Shown here: positions 63,948 to 64,000 of the stretch, one piece after another
How the letters are laid out: every line of letters begins with the position of its first letter
Position numbering within the stretch: the first letter of the stretch is position 1
Assembly: GCF_901875555.1 (NCBI RefSeq)
Contig: NZ_CABFMD010000031.1
Span: 110,320-174,319 of the forward strand
DNA from: Streptococcus parasanguinis
Lineage (GTDB): Bacteria; Bacillota; Bacilli; Lactobacillales; Streptococcaceae
Length of the DNA stretch: 64,000 nucleotides
Direction of reading: 5' to 3'
Notes under the pieces: model-generated
The model's database searches: none
Told to the model about the DNA's origin: nothing
What the model saw: the letters and a program-made list of their open reading frames with translations, nothing else
Program-made: the position numbers and the translations under genes

Positions 63948-64000
63948 TTACTTGAACTCATCCTCTAGGGCTTCACAAGCAGTTCTGTAAGCTAAACATT
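63948..64000 (-). CDS. Possible C-terminus of an IS30-type transposase (partial)
   Basis: On the minus strand, the last 17 codons before a TAA (complement of 63948-63950) read CLAYRTACEALEDEF(K). This resembles the KCLGYRTPYEVF-type end of IS30-family transposases. A GTTGCACTTATTCTTGCAATTTATC-like tail beyond the stop resembles an insertion-sequence end. The piece is too short to be sure, and the rest lies outside the window. Confidence 0.35.
   Translation of the reverse strand, partial: CLAYRTACEALEDEFK

Noticed and set aside
1-64000. tRNA, rRNA, CRISPR-Cas, prophage or integrative-element genes
   Set aside because: I looked for cloverleaf-like segments, short regular repeats and integrase or capsid motifs and saw none, apart from the short transposase-like tail at the right edge.

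Overview
The window looks like the chromosome of an oral (viridans-group) Streptococcus. The evidence is the near-canonical streptococcal UvrB, LepA, ClpX, PyrR/PyrB and ribosomal proteins, the streptococcal gene orders (pyrR-pyrB-carAB site, fruR-fruK-fruA, thyA, folA-clpX-ysxC, rplJ-rplL) and a giant CshA-like LPXTG fibril protein. Species cannot be fixed from the sequence alone; a member of the sanguinis/parasanguinis/mitis side of the genus is my inference.

Layout. 1-5.6 kb: the start of an amino-acid ABC binding protein leaving the window on the minus strand, then an AT-rich accessory block: a two-component system (minus) divergent from a three-gene ABC-2 exporter (plus), an interspersed intergenic repeat and a small membrane protein. 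5.6-10.9 kb: uvrB, two GNAT acetyltransferases, a flavodoxin-fold oxidoreductase, a small membrane protein, a frameshifted membrane gene and a MutT/MutX-type NUDIX hydrolase. 10.9-15.8 kb: a very AT-rich island holding an HTH-TPR (RRNPP-type) regulator, a previously unannotated-looking 48-residue exported peptide, a lactococcin-972-family bacteriocin, its large membrane protein, ABC ATPase and a 61-residue membrane protein. 15.8-20.2 kb: a second small ABC operon, a thioesterase with HAD phosphatase, a PhnA-like protein and a Pr6Pr-like membrane protein.

20.2-27.9 kb: pyrR-pyrB with an attenuator leader, followed at the usual carA-carB position by a CarA-like protein without its glutaminase Cys and His and a half-length CarB-like protein with degraded nucleotide-binding motifs. 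A convergent operon (XRE/S24-like regulator, HAD phosphatase, pepT) lies beyond. 27.9-34 kb: housekeeping genes (lepA, cysteine-cluster protein, HAD, rpsP, khpA, MazG-like, rimM, trmD). 34-36.4 kb: a PgrA/SEC10-type coiled-coil surface protein without a visible LPXTG. 36.6-40.2 kb: fructose operon fruR-fruK-fruA. 40.3-42 kb: two unrecognised membrane-anchored extracellular proteins. 42-49.6 kb: DUF1149 protein, DegV, dapB, cca, ABC-F ATPase, DUF308-like protein, ROK glucokinase, thyA.

49.8-58.1 kb: one 2745-residue CshA-like cell-wall fibril protein with about 16 repeats organised in higher-order blocks. 58.2-64 kb: folA, a coupled 56-residue ORF, clpX, ysxC, a secreted glucosaminidase preceded by a textbook WalR/VicR box, an FNT channel, the L10 leader with rplJ-rplL, and at the edge a possible IS30-type transposase tail.

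The two observations most worth following are the RRNPP regulator/peptide/Lcn972-type bacteriocin cassette (a candidate self-contained quorum-sensing bacteriocin module) and the intact but apparently catalytically dead CarA/CarB-like pair. No rRNA gene, tRNA gene or CRISPR array was seen.
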